The notes under the pieces are model-generated. The model had not been told where the DNA came from, made no database searches, and saw only the letters and a program-made list of their open reading frames with translations. This document shows positions 16,320 to 24,858 of a DNA stretch of 60,565 nucleotides, piece by piece; within the stretch, counting starts at the first letter, position 1, and every line of letters begins with the position of its first letter. The translations under genes and the position numbers were made by a program. Source of the DNA: CAYJMQ01 sp964371555 (GTDB taxonomy: Bacteria > Bdellovibrionota > JACOXK01 > 2-02-FULL-40-11); contig CAYJMQ010000005.1 in assembly GCA_964371555.1 (NCBI GenBank), forward strand, positions 1 to 60,565. The letters are read 5' to 3'.

Positions 16320-17951
16320 TTACCGAGGTCCAAATCGGCCATTCACTTGGAGCCCAACAAAGCCACTACCACCACCGGTTTGAGGAAATCCCGGCGCGAC
16401 GAGAACACCATTCGGTCCTGTGGTAAGCCCTGATCCTGATCTGCTAGACGAGAAGCGCCCATTGGATGCCTGTTCAAACGTCTGAGTGAAACCACCGCTT
16501 GAATTGATGGCATTTTGCGCATTATTGGCTGCCTCTATCGCTTCTGCGGCCTGTTTTTTAATCCTATCGCCAAATTCATCAAACGTATTTCTCAATCCTC
16601 CTAAGATAGCTAAATTCTGTGACATATTATTTATACTTTTTAGAGTCTGATTTAATTCAGCCTGGGACATCCCCCCTGTCAGCTGATCACCGATATTCTT
16701 GAAAGCCCCATCTATCCTATCACCTATATTATTCAGATCACCAAACAAATTTCTGGCAATATTATCAAGCCCCTGCAGATTTCTCTGAATTTCAATCCTT
16801 CGGGTTGAACTTTGAGTCACATTGGTACTCGCGCGTGCCTGAGCCATGGCGCTCAAAATCGCCCGCATTCTCTGACTTTTTAAATACTCCATCTGATTCA
16901 TATAGCCGCGATCTCCACCCATAAGGATCGAAGAGATTGCCATGGAGATCGGCCCCAATGTCTCACCGAGTCCCCCCAATGGATTCTGATAGTTTAGCGC
17001 CGCATAAGCGCCGTGATATAAGAAAGGGGAATCGCCATTGGCGCTCGCACGCTCCATCTGGTGTCTTAAACTCTTTCGCTCTTTGTAAAGATAACTGGTG
17101 TTAACACCTGCCAAAACCGATGCGCCGATTCCAAACAGCGTAAGCGCCCCTAAACCAAACACCCTTTCCCCAGAAGTCGGCTGATTATCATGCTGGGGAA
17201 TTTGACATCCTTCTACTATTTCTGATTCGCGGGCTTTCTTCCGATCTGGCCTGTCATCATCATCATCATCGGAATCATCCCGACCAAAAACTCTGTTCCA
17301 ACCATCGCCCGCGCTCTCGTCTTCCGCCGCTTCGACTTTTTTTGCATGGGCATGGCCATCTGGTTCTGATTCAGCCGCTGTCGTTCCCTCTTCATCGGAA
17401 GCATCAGAAGAAAAAATTGAAAGATCAAGCTCTCGCTCTTTATCCTGATATTTGACTTTAATAATCGGATTACCACCTTCGTCTAACTCCAAATCTTTTT
17501 GAAATGTTACCCAACTGTAATCGTCATCTTCCTCATATTTTCGTTCATAACTTTCACTAAGCGATTTCAAGCGATTGGATAAAGCTATAATCAGCTTAAC
17601 TTTTCTCTCAAGTTTGGGACGAATACTTTTATAACCATTATCATCATTTTCTAATGATTCAAAAAAATCACCAATAAGGCCATTAAACACGACACCATTC
17701 CTCACGTCGTTTAAATGCCCAGCTAGTCTATCTCTGGTCACGGTTATTTCATGTTCGGCATGTTCCCGGGCCCTTTTTTGTTCTTCTTCAAATTTCCTTG
17801 CAGCATGTCTTAACTCTGCGTTTTCCACTTCTACTTCAATATTCAACCTTCCCTCAACTGCCCAAACAGAGCCGACTGGAAAAAACCCAACAGAAAAAAC
17901 CAAAGAGAAACCAATCACCATCACAAGCATCGATTTCACAACATTCTTCAT
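16320..17951 (-). CDS. Secreted acidic coiled-coil protein, unrecognised
   Basis: A 543-residue protein starting at the ATG at 17951, which has AGGAG 8 nt upstream; the frame stays open to 18020 but that start has no support. A signal peptide (MLVMVIGFSLVFSVGFF) ends near VWA. Then come a charged helix predicted to coil (ELRHAARKFEEEQKRAREH), a very acidic stretch (DDSDDDDDDRPD, about residues 245-255), a hydrophobic segment GLGALTLFGIGASVLAG, a helical region rich in Asn and Gln, and a Gly/Ser/Phe-rich tail. No family recognised. A sigma-54-like promoter lies upstream. Confidence 0.7.
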   Translation of the reverse strand: MKNVVKSMLVMVIGFSLVFSVGFFPVGSVWAVEGRLNIEVEVENAELRHAARKFEEEQKRAREHAEHEITVTRDRLAGHLNDVRNGVVFNGLIGDFFESLENDDNGYKSIRPKLERKVKLIIALSNRLKSLSESYERKYEEDDDYSWVTFQKDLELDEGGNPIIKVKYQDKERELDLSIFSSDASDEEGTTAAESEPDGHAHAKKVEAAEDESAGDGWNRVFGRDDSDDDDDDRPDRKKARESEIVEGCQIPQHDNQPTSGERVFGLGALTLFGIGASVLAGVNTSYLYKERKSLRHQMERASANGDSPFLYHGAYAALNYQNPLGGLGETLGPISMAISSILMGGDRGYMNQMEYLKSQRMRAILSAMAQARASTNVTQSSTRRIEIQRNLQGLDNIARNLFGDLNNIGDRIDGAFKNIGDQLTGGMSQAELNQTLKSINNMSQNLAILGGLRNTFDEFGDRIKKQAAEAIEAANNAQNAINSSGGFTQTFEQASNGRFSSSRSGSGLTTGPNGVLVAPGFPQTGGGSGFVGLQVNGRFGPR

Positions 17952-18048
17952 ACACCACACTCCTCTGACCACTTCAGATTGAAGATAAATAAATATAGAT
18001 TGGAAGTTCTTTACCAACATTTCAGATACCCTTTTACCTTAAATATAA

Positions 18049-18064
18049 AGCAACGGCTGTGCCA
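18049..18064 (-). promoter_or_regulatory. Putative sigma-54 (-24/-12) promoter
   Basis: The minus strand reads TGGCACAGCCGTTGCT: GG and GC are 10 nt apart and the sequence fits the RpoN consensus nearly perfectly. The predicted start near 18038 gives a leader of about 85 nt to the ATG at 17951. Confidence 0.7.
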
Positions 18065-18200
18065 TGCTGGCAGAAATTGGAAATAATCTTATGATTTCAG
18101 TGGTTTATAAACAGCGGCTTCTATGAACGTCGAACTGTTCATCTTGTAGGCGGGATCGACATAGCAGAGACTGTCAACCGTTCAATCATTGAATTTCTAT

Positions 18201-18262
18201 GTTATATCAGTAAGTTATATAACTTGGCCGAAACTTTAGAGTTTTGTCGACTTCTTCGACAA
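18201..18262. promoter_or_regulatory. Two inverted repeats upstream of the REC-kinase gene
   Basis: GTTATAT/ATATAAC (18201-18207 and 18217-18223) and TTGTCGA/TCGACAA (18244-18250 and 18256-18262) lie in the 85 nt before the ATG at 18287. They look like operator or leader structure. Apart from these and the sigma-54 site, 18021-18286 holds nothing I can call. Confidence 0.4.
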
Positions 18263-18286
18263 CAAAATTCTGCCGATAAAATAGAT

Positions 18287-19408
18287 ATGGATCGGCATAA
18301 ACTATTGATCGTAGACGACGAGGAAGCAATACGGGCGGCTTTGGAGAGAACCCTCGGCGCTGACTACGAACTCCTCCTTGCGGATTCGGCTGATGCAGCC
18401 CTTCAATTACTTAAAAAACATGGGCATGTCAGCCTCATTCTCTGCGACCAGCGGATGCCGGGGATGACCGGGGTTCGGCTGCTTGAGAAAAGCAGGGGGA
18501 TCGCCCCTCATGCCGTGCGAATGCTCCTCACCGGCTACTCCGATATCGAGGCAGTGATTGAGGCGGTCAATCGCGGGCAGATTTACCGGTACCTGACAAA
18601 ACCGTGGGAAAACGATGCGCTAAGATTGGAAATCAAACGGGGGATCGAATATTTTGAACTTCAAAAGACAATCCGGGATCAAAATGAAAAACTGAAAAGA
18701 CTCGATCATGCCAAAAATCTATTTTTGATGCTCATTTCACATGAGCTAAAAACCCCCCTCACAACCATTTTAGCCTTTACCGAAAGTTATCAAAAGGGGC
18801 TGGCTCAGACAAAAGAAGAACAACAATTATTCATAAAAAGAATCGAGGAGGGGGCAAAAAGTCTGGAAAATCTCGTTGAAGAAACGCTCGATCTCGTTAC
18901 AGCCCAGACAGGAAAATTGATCCCCCATAAAGCGCCCATTAATTTAGATGAGATGATTCATTCGGTCATTGAAAATCTTCATCCAAAAGCGATTGAGAAA
19001 AAAATCGTCTTTGAAGCGCTGATCCCGCCTCTAAAGATAAAAGCCGATCCGGGACTTATGCAAAAGAATTTTAAAAAGATTTTAGAATACGCGCTGAAGG
19101 CAGCCCACGAAGAAGATAAGATTTGGGTAACAGCCAAGAAGAATCAAAAAGATATCGAAATTCAGATTTCGTTTCATGGAGAGGTGTTAAACAGCGAACA
19201 AAAGAAAAAAATTTTTGAGCCGTTTTTAATTGTTGGAGATATTCTGAACCACAAAATGGGGGCAGGATTGGGACTCCCGGTTTCAAAGGCAATTATTGAG
19301 GCGCATGGGGGAACGATCCAGCTGGAAAGCAGTAAAAAGAAAGGGACGCTCCTTACGGTCATATTGCCATGTGGGACGGATTCCCGACCCCCCTCGTCCG
19401 CCGCCTAA
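18287..19408 (+). CDS. Response regulator-histidine kinase hybrid with degenerate ATPase boxes
   Basis: A 373-residue cytoplasmic protein with no membrane segment. An N-terminal receiver domain has the acidic pair in LLIVDDEE, the phospho-acceptor in LCDQRMPG, Thr in LLTGY and Lys in LTKPW. Then a linker coil and a HisKA domain with intact H-box (LISHELKTPLTT). The HATPase domain is eroded: the N-box reads ILEYALKAA where Asn is expected, and the G1 DxGxG motif is replaced by SFHGEVLN, although the G2 GAGLGLPVSK is intact. ATG at 18287 is preferred; a TTG at 18224 is possible. It directly precedes the sigma-54-driven secretin operon. Confidence 0.85.
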   Translation: MDRHKLLIVDDEEAIRAALERTLGADYELLLADSADAALQLLKKHGHVSLILCDQRMPGMTGVRLLEKSRGIAPHAVRMLLTGYSDIEAVIEAVNRGQIYRYLTKPWENDALRLEIKRGIEYFELQKTIRDQNEKLKRLDHAKNLFLMLISHELKTPLTTILAFTESYQKGLAQTKEEQQLFIKRIEEGAKSLENLVEETLDLVTAQTGKLIPHKAPINLDEMIHSVIENLHPKAIEKKIVFEALIPPLKIKADPGLMQKNFKKILEYALKAAHEEDKIWVTAKKNQKDIEIQISFHGEVLNSEQKKKIFEPFLIVGDILNHKMGAGLGLPVSKAIIEAHGGTIQLESSKKKGTLLTVILPCGTDSRPPSSAA

Positions 19409-19431
19409 GCTAAAAATCACTCAAAAATCGC

Positions 19432-19447
19432 TGGCATACCCCTTGCA
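19432..19447 (+). promoter_or_regulatory. Putative sigma-54 promoter of the secretin operon
   Basis: TGGCATACCCCTTGCA has GG and GC separated by 10 nt. The predicted start is near 19458, followed by AGAGGA and the secretin ATG at 19473. The third gene of this operon encodes a sigma-54 activator. Confidence 0.75.
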
Positions 19448-19472
19448 AGGCCATCAGACTCCTAGAGGAAAA

Positions 19473-20630
19473 ATGCACATTTTTTTTATATTGTTTATTT
19501 TATTCCCGGCAAATCTTTTTGCGCCAAATCTTTTTGCGGAAGAACTTCGCCTTTCTATCGGAGAAATCCGAAGGCTTCACTTTCCAAATCTTAAAAAGAT
19601 AGAAAATTTAAATCCAAAGCTCATTCGCGCGCAAATCTTCCCTGAAAAAGATGAAATTGCCATTTCCGCCCTTTCCAAAGGAAATGGCAGAATAGCGGTC
19701 AAAGACCAGTTTGGAAATCATACGATTGATGTTCTGGTTTATTCGAAGCTTGCGCTCGATCTTGAGCGGGAAATCAAAGAGCTGACAAGGGATATCGAGG
19801 GGATTGAGGTAAAACAGGCGGGGCATCAGGTTGTTATTTCCGGAAAGATTATGACATCGCAGGATTTAGAGCGGCTTCAAAAGATCGAAAAGAGATATGA
19901 AGACAAAGTGATTAATCTCGCAGATTCCCTCCCCTCCGCCCAGACGACCCCGCTTGAAAAGATGATTGAAATAGATGTTAAAATGGTTGAACTGAATAAA
20001 AACAGACTGAGGGCAATCGGCATACAGTTTCCAGAACTGATAAACACTCATTTTGCCATTCGCCAGAATTTCACCCCCTACACGATTGCCGCCGGGGCAA
20101 ATTCCGAATTTGATCTGATCATACGCGCTATTGAGAAGAAAGGGTGGGCAAAGATCATGGCAAATCCAAAATTGGTTTGTAAAAACGGGGGTGAAGCCCA
20201 TTTTATGGCGGGGGGTGAAATCCCGATTCGCCTCGCTCACCGGGGCTCGCTCTCCGTTCAATGGAAACCTTATGGCATTTTGCTCCATATTTTGCCAAAA
20301 GCAGACCCTGAGAATCAGATTTCAACCACCCTTAAAATTGAAATTTCAACCCTCAATTCAGGAACAGCCGTTGAAGGGATACCGGGCTTACTCACGCGAA
20401 AATTAGAAACTTCCCTGAATGTAAAAAGCGGGGAAACGATCGCGCTCTCTGGTTTAATTCATCACCAGGATGGAGAAGGGAGCCACCGTGTACCGATCGT
20501 TTCAGGCATTCCCATTCTCGGGGCGCTCTTTGAAGCCCGGGAATTTAAGAGCGAAAATACCGAATTGATGATCTATGTTACCCCTGCCGTAAAGGAGGTC
20601 ATGAATGAAAACCATTCAGATCCAGATTGA
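19473..20630 (+). CDS. cpaC: Tad/CpaC-type secretin
   Basis: Outer-membrane channel of a type II/Tad-like secretion or pilus system. Signal peptide FFILFILFPANLFAPNLFA, then the pilus-type N-domain (LRLSIGEIRRLHF), a BON-like segment (VKQAGHQVVISGKI) and the secretin core: MIEIDVKMVELNKNRLRAIGIQF, then SGETIALSGLIHH and VPIVSGIPILGALFEAREF, ending ELMIYVTPAV. At 385 residues it is at the short end for this family. Start chosen at the ATG with AGAGGA upstream; the longer frame runs back over the promoter. It overlaps the next gene by 26 nt. Confidence 0.88.
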   Translation: MHIFFILFILFPANLFAPNLFAEELRLSIGEIRRLHFPNLKKIENLNPKLIRAQIFPEKDEIAISALSKGNGRIAVKDQFGNHTIDVLVYSKLALDLEREIKELTRDIEGIEVKQAGHQVVISGKIMTSQDLERLQKIEKRYEDKVINLADSLPSAQTTPLEKMIEIDVKMVELNKNRLRAIGIQFPELINTHFAIRQNFTPYTIAAGANSEFDLIIRAIEKKGWAKIMANPKLVCKNGGEAHFMAGGEIPIRLAHRGSLSVQWKPYGILLHILPKADPENQISTTLKIEISTLNSGTAVEGIPGLLTRKLETSLNVKSGETIALSGLIHHQDGEGSHRVPIVSGIPILGALFEAREFKSENTELMIYVTPAVKEVMNENHSDPD

Positions 20631-22065
20631 AGATCAGATTTTCATATTTGATCAAAGCCCCGTATCCATCGGAAAAAACATGGGTTCACATATTTTTTTG
20701 GATGATGCCAAAGTCTCCAAGCTCCATGCGAGGCTCACATTCTCGGAAAATGACTGGCATATCGAGGATTCCAGTTCCCTCAATGGCACCTTTGTCAATG
20801 AGAAGCGAATCAAAAAGTGCCTGCTGAAAGAGGCCGATGTCATTCAAATTGCCCATTTTAGACTGAGGGTTGACTTCGCCCAGAAAAAACTTTCCGAAAA
20901 AGAGAAAGTTTCAGAATCACTTAAAAAGAATCTGCAAGACAGCAATATTTTCTTTCTTCCGGAAAATATTTTAAGAGAAAGACTTTCAAAAAAACTCGAA
21001 AATCTTATTGAAAAAAACAATGTCTCATTTAAAAATCCGGATGAACGGCAATCCTATATATCCAGACATTTAAAATCGATCCTCGGACTTGACTTCCTTG
21101 AAGACTATCTTTCGGACCCAAATATCACAGAAATCATGATCAACGGCCATAAAGATATTTATGTTGAAAAAAGGGGGGCGCTCGAAAAAACCCCGGATCA
21201 GTTTCCGGATGTTTCCGTGCTTTTTAACATCATCGACCGCGTCCTTGCCCCGCTCGGGCGGCATGCAGACGAGGCCTCCCCTCTTGTCGACGCCAGGCTT
21301 CCGGATGGTTCAAGAATTCATGTGGCGCTGCCGCCGATTTCGCTCAATGGCCCGCTGCTTACGATTCGAAAATTTTTGACATCGTTTGAAACATTGACGG
21401 ATCTTATTTCAGCCGGATCGATTTCGGAACCGATGGCTCTTCTCCTCAAAGAACTGGTTTTTTCAAAGAAAAATATTCTGATTTCAGGCGGAACAAGCTC
21501 TGGAAAAACAACGCTCTTGAATGTCCTTGCCAACTCTATAAAGCCTGGCGAGCGCCTCATCTCGATTGAGGATTCGGCAGAACTAAGAATTCTTGACCCA
21601 CACACAATCCGGCTCGAGGCCCGTCCCGCCAATATCGAGGCAAAGGGTGAAATTACAATTCGAACGCTGGTTCAAAATGCCCTTCGCATGCGCCCCGACC
21701 GGATTATTGTTGGAGAATGTCGCGGCGCTGAAGCTTTCGATATGCTTCAGGCGATGAATACCGGGCACGAAGGATGTCTTTCGACCTGCCATGCAAACTC
21801 ACCGAGAGACGCGCTCAAACGACTTGAAAATATGGTCATGATGGCGGGCTTTGCCTTCCCTCTGAAAGCCATTCGCGAACAGATTGCAAGCGCCATTCAC
21901 TGGATCATACAAATGAAGAGAGAAATCGACGGAAGACGCCTGGTAACCCAGATGACACAGGTTTGCGGCATCGACCACGATACCATCCTCACCCAGGATA
22001 TTTTTAACTCGACGAAAGGAGATGAAGATGCTACCCCAGCCTCTTTCTATGCCAGAGGAAACTGA
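20605..22065 (+). CDS. cpaF: FHA domain-CpaF/TadA secretion ATPase fusion
   Basis: Motor ATPase that powers assembly in Tad pili. Residues 1-90 form an FHA domain (PVSIGKNMGSHIFL, KVSKLHARLTF, SLNGTFVN) that binds phosphothreonine. The remainder is a CpaF-type ATPase: DPNITEIMINGHKDIYVE, Walker A SGGTSSGKTT, the IEDSAEL Asp box, and the Walker B/His region PDRIIVGECRGAEAFDMLQA with NTGHEGCLSTCHANS. An FHA module here suggests control by a Ser/Thr kinase. It starts within the secretin gene and overlaps the activator gene by 38 nt. Prepilin, TadB/C and prepilin peptidase genes are not seen in this window. Confidence 0.92.
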   Translation: MKTIQIQIEDQIFIFDQSPVSIGKNMGSHIFLDDAKVSKLHARLTFSENDWHIEDSSSLNGTFVNEKRIKKCLLKEADVIQIAHFRLRVDFAQKKLSEKEKVSESLKKNLQDSNIFFLPENILRERLSKKLENLIEKNNVSFKNPDERQSYISRHLKSILGLDFLEDYLSDPNITEIMINGHKDIYVEKRGALEKTPDQFPDVSVLFNIIDRVLAPLGRHADEASPLVDARLPDGSRIHVALPPISLNGPLLTIRKFLTSFETLTDLISAGSISEPMALLLKELVFSKKNILISGGTSSGKTTLLNVLANSIKPGERLISIEDSAELRILDPHTIRLEARPANIEAKGEITIRTLVQNALRMRPDRIIVGECRGAEAFDMLQAMNTGHEGCLSTCHANSPRDALKRLENMVMMAGFAFPLKAIREQIASAIHWIIQMKREIDGRRLVTQMTQVCGIDHDTILTQDIFNSTKGDEDATPASFYARGN

Positions 22066-23377
22066 AAAAACAAAAACATTATTAAAGACTCCTCTATTGC
22101 ACCCTCCGCAAGAAGCTGAACTGATACTTTATGATCGTGATCAGAGAGAAACCCGCATTCCCCTCAGTCTCCGTGATCGGGGGATCGCCGAGGGGATGAC
22201 GATTGCCCACGGAATTACAACAATCGGATCGTCCGTTGAGAACGACATTGTCATTAAAGATCCCTATGTTTCTTCCCAGCACTGCCTCATCGAAAAGCGG
22301 GAAGGCCTCTATTTTTTAATAGACCGCAAGAGTCGGAATGGCACCTTTCTCAATAAAATCATAATCAGGGAAACCGGCATCTGCGACCAGGCTTATATTC
22401 AAATCGGAAAAACAACGCTTCAGTTCCGCTATAAAGAAAAATCAAAATCGAGGATTGCCCCTTTTGAAGGAATGGTCTCACAAAGCATTCTCATGCAGTA
22501 CGTCTTTGAATTGGTCGAAAAAGTAGCCCTGTCGAAAACCACCGTCATGATTTATGGAGAAACGGGGACCGGAAAAGAATTGATCGCCAGCGCGCTCCAT
22601 AACAGAAGCGATCACCGCTTGAATATAAAGAAAAGGCCTTTCGTCGTTGTAAATTGCGGGGCTATTCCAAAAGAGCTTCTCGAAAGCGAGCTTTTTGGAC
22701 ATGTCAAAGGGGCATTCACCGGCGCTTGTGAAAACCGCCCCGGTTCCTTTCAGTCGGCACAGGGGGGAACGCTTTTCCTGGATGAAATCGGGGAATTCCC
22801 GGTCGAACTGCAGCCGAAACTTTTAAGAGCGCTTGAACAGCGGGAAATTAAACCAGTGGGGTCGGAACAGTATCAAAAAATCGATGTCAGAATCATTGCC
22901 GCGACACATCGAAATCTGGCGCAGATGGTGAAGACCGGGCATTTTCGCGAAGATCTGTTCTATCGGCTGCACCTGATCCCCATTTATCTTCCACCGCTCA
23001 GGGACCGGAAAGAGGACATCCCGCTCCTTGCAAAACATTTTCTGGAAAACACCGATATCAGTTCAGGGGCGCTCAAACTCCTTATTCAATACCCCTGGCC
23101 GGGAAATATTCGTGAATTTAAAAATATTCTGGAGCGCGTAAAGCTCTTGAAAAATGGTCCGCTGATCACTGAAAAAGATATCGGGGAGTGTCTCAGAATG
23201 ATCCCTGTCTCCTTCTCTGAAACCATTCACGAAATGGAGAAAAACATTATTTATGAATTTTTAGAAAGAAATCAGTGGAACCGGACAGCAACCGCAAGGG
23301 CGCTCTCACTCCCAAAATCGACGCTGCTCGGTAAAATCAGAAAATACAATCTGTCCCGCCAGAAAAAAATAAATTGA
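22028..23377 (+). CDS. FHA-type sigma-54-dependent transcriptional activator
   Basis: Enhancer-binding protein that opens sigma-54 promoters. An N-terminal FHA domain (ITTIGSSVENDIVI, YVSSQHCLIEKR, SRNGTFLN) replaces the usual receiver domain. The central AAA+ domain has Walker A GETGTGKE, the sigma-54 contact loop GAFTGA and Walker B GGTLFLDEIGE, and the C-terminus holds a Fis-type helix-turn-helix (NRTATARALSLPKSTLLGKI). The start at 22028 has AAGGAG 6 nt upstream; the ATG at 22022 abuts the SD. It is the last gene of the secretin operon, which itself has a sigma-54 promoter, so autoregulation is likely. FHA activators are typical of Myxococcus-like bacteria. Confidence 0.93.
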   Translation: MLPQPLSMPEETEKTKTLLKTPLLHPPQEAELILYDRDQRETRIPLSLRDRGIAEGMTIAHGITTIGSSVENDIVIKDPYVSSQHCLIEKREGLYFLIDRKSRNGTFLNKIIIRETGICDQAYIQIGKTTLQFRYKEKSKSRIAPFEGMVSQSILMQYVFELVEKVALSKTTVMIYGETGTGKELIASALHNRSDHRLNIKKRPFVVVNCGAIPKELLESELFGHVKGAFTGACENRPGSFQSAQGGTLFLDEIGEFPVELQPKLLRALEQREIKPVGSEQYQKIDVRIIAATHRNLAQMVKTGHFREDLFYRLHLIPIYLPPLRDRKEDIPLLAKHFLENTDISSGALKLLIQYPWPGNIREFKNILERVKLLKNGPLITEKDIGECLRMIPVSFSETIHEMEKNIIYEFLERNQWNRTATARALSLPKSTLLGKIRKYNLSRQKKIN

Positions 23378-23402
23378 CAAGTAATTCTCCTTTTCCTAGA
23401 TT
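23374..23402 (+). promoter_or_regulatory. Putative sigma-70 promoter overlapping the activator stop codon
   Basis: TTGACA (23374-23379), 17 nt, then TAGATT (23397-23402). The predicted start is about 3 nt before the ATG at 23412, with no Shine-Dalgarno. Confidence 0.5.
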
Positions 23403-23411
23403 GCCGCTCTA

Positions 23412-24854
23412 ATGAAAGGTATCTCCTATTTTGCGGTTTTCATTTTATTGTGCGGCTATTCGATAAATATATCTGGAAATACATCTGGCAGCACCCAGGC
23501 TGACGACCAAACAACAACTCACCAAACAATAACTCAATGGATAGACATCTTGAAAAGAAAGGCGGCGAGCTACGCCCTCATCTGTTATCGGCCGGGCGCT
23601 GATCTATCGGCCGGTTCTACGCATGCCGACTGGCGACATTATGTGGATGAGCTGACAAAAGAAATAGACAGGTTTAAACCGCAATCAAATGCCGCATCCG
23701 AACTTCGACGCGCCTATAACGGATTAAAAAAACTTTTCGAAAAATTGGATAACAAAATCGTGCTGGAATGCGCAAAAAGAAATTTTTCATACCTTTCAGA
23801 GGCCGACCTCCGCTGGTTTCAAATTCTTGATGAGTATGGAGAGGAAATCGACAATTTTGCGCAAGGATTTATCCCCTATAAAGAAGCTATTCTAAATAGT
23901 CACTTGATCATGATTGGCAATCATCACGCCTTTTCAACACAGGGAGATATTTCATTTGGGTTAACAGATTTTATTGAACGGCAAAAAACGAGTCAGGCAG
24001 CCCTCCTGGTTGAAATGAGGGAAGAGAGTTTAAAAGGACTCAAAAATATAATTTCCAAAACCCTCTCTTTCCCCGTTGAAGACACAGAAGCGGCATCTCA
24101 AGAGGTGGCTCAGATATTGCTGGATGACATTAGAAAAAAAAATCAAAGCGCCGCAAGGGTGTTTGAAATGTTTCATCTGCCAAGAATCAAAACCTGGGTC
24201 AAATATTATTTGCAATTTCCAAAAATTCCGATGCTTTCTGTGGATCAACGGAAAGATTTGGATTCAACCGCCCCGGCTCTTACCGCTCCTTCTCTTCGGG
24301 AGCTTCTTGAAAATTCCGGGCAAAAAAAGAGATGGGTCGCCTTTTATGGCAACCGTCATGTATTAAGGTTTTTGAACTCAGAAATTTCCCAAATTGAAAA
24401 AGAACTTAAGGTCGATGGGGAGCCGGCTCATATATTTGTTATCTCCCAGGGGTTTGGACTGATGAATCAATCTCTCGAGGTTGCAAGCCGATTTGGATCA
24501 AAAGCTCAGTTTATTCAGACACTCTCCAATAAATTTTCATTTCCGGATCCCCCGCTCGACCCCGCTCAGAAACGTGTTTACAAAAAATGGGACCAGAGAA
24601 TTCAAAAATACAATTCATTCAGAAAACATGGCCATGCAAAACCGATCTTTGTAAATCTGCTTCAGGCAAGCCGTGATGGCAGACTTACATTCCAGGAGGA
24701 CACCGCCATAGCCGATCTCATCGTTATCCCCCCGGTCATCCCCCCTGTCGTCCCCCCTTCTGCCCCTTCTGATAGACCGTCCAACGCCCCCTTTGATTTT
24801 GAAAAAGATGCGGGATATCAGTATCTCACTGAATTTATTGAAAGCATAAAATAG
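23412..24854 (+). CDS. Secreted protein, possibly ChaN/erythromycin-esterase-like
   Basis: A 480-residue protein with an N-terminal signal segment (SYFAVFILLCGYSINIS). A middle region around residues 160-330 has the outline of the ChaN/EreA/TIKI superfamily: a His pair after a strand (LIMIGNHHAF), an acidic strand (ALLVEMREES) and a late FYGNRHVLRF. The match is weak and the function is open. The tail before the C-terminus is proline-rich (VIPPVIPPVVPPSAP), a likely flexible linker. It has its own promoter just inside the end of the upstream activator gene and converges on polA with a 4-nt gap. Confidence 0.65.
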   Translation: MKGISYFAVFILLCGYSINISGNTSGSTQADDQTTTHQTITQWIDILKRKAASYALICYRPGADLSAGSTHADWRHYVDELTKEIDRFKPQSNAASELRRAYNGLKKLFEKLDNKIVLECAKRNFSYLSEADLRWFQILDEYGEEIDNFAQGFIPYKEAILNSHLIMIGNHHAFSTQGDISFGLTDFIERQKTSQAALLVEMREESLKGLKNIISKTLSFPVEDTEAASQEVAQILLDDIRKKNQSAARVFEMFHLPRIKTWVKYYLQFPKIPMLSVDQRKDLDSTAPALTAPSLRELLENSGQKKRWVAFYGNRHVLRFLNSEISQIEKELKVDGEPAHIFVISQGFGLMNQSLEVASRFGSKAQFIQTLSNKFSFPDPPLDPAQKRVYKKWDQRIQKYNSFRKHGHAKPIFVNLLQASRDGRLTFQEDTAIADLIVIPPVIPPVVPPSAPSDRPSNAPFDFEKDAGYQYLTEFIESIK

Positions 24855-24858
24855 CCTG

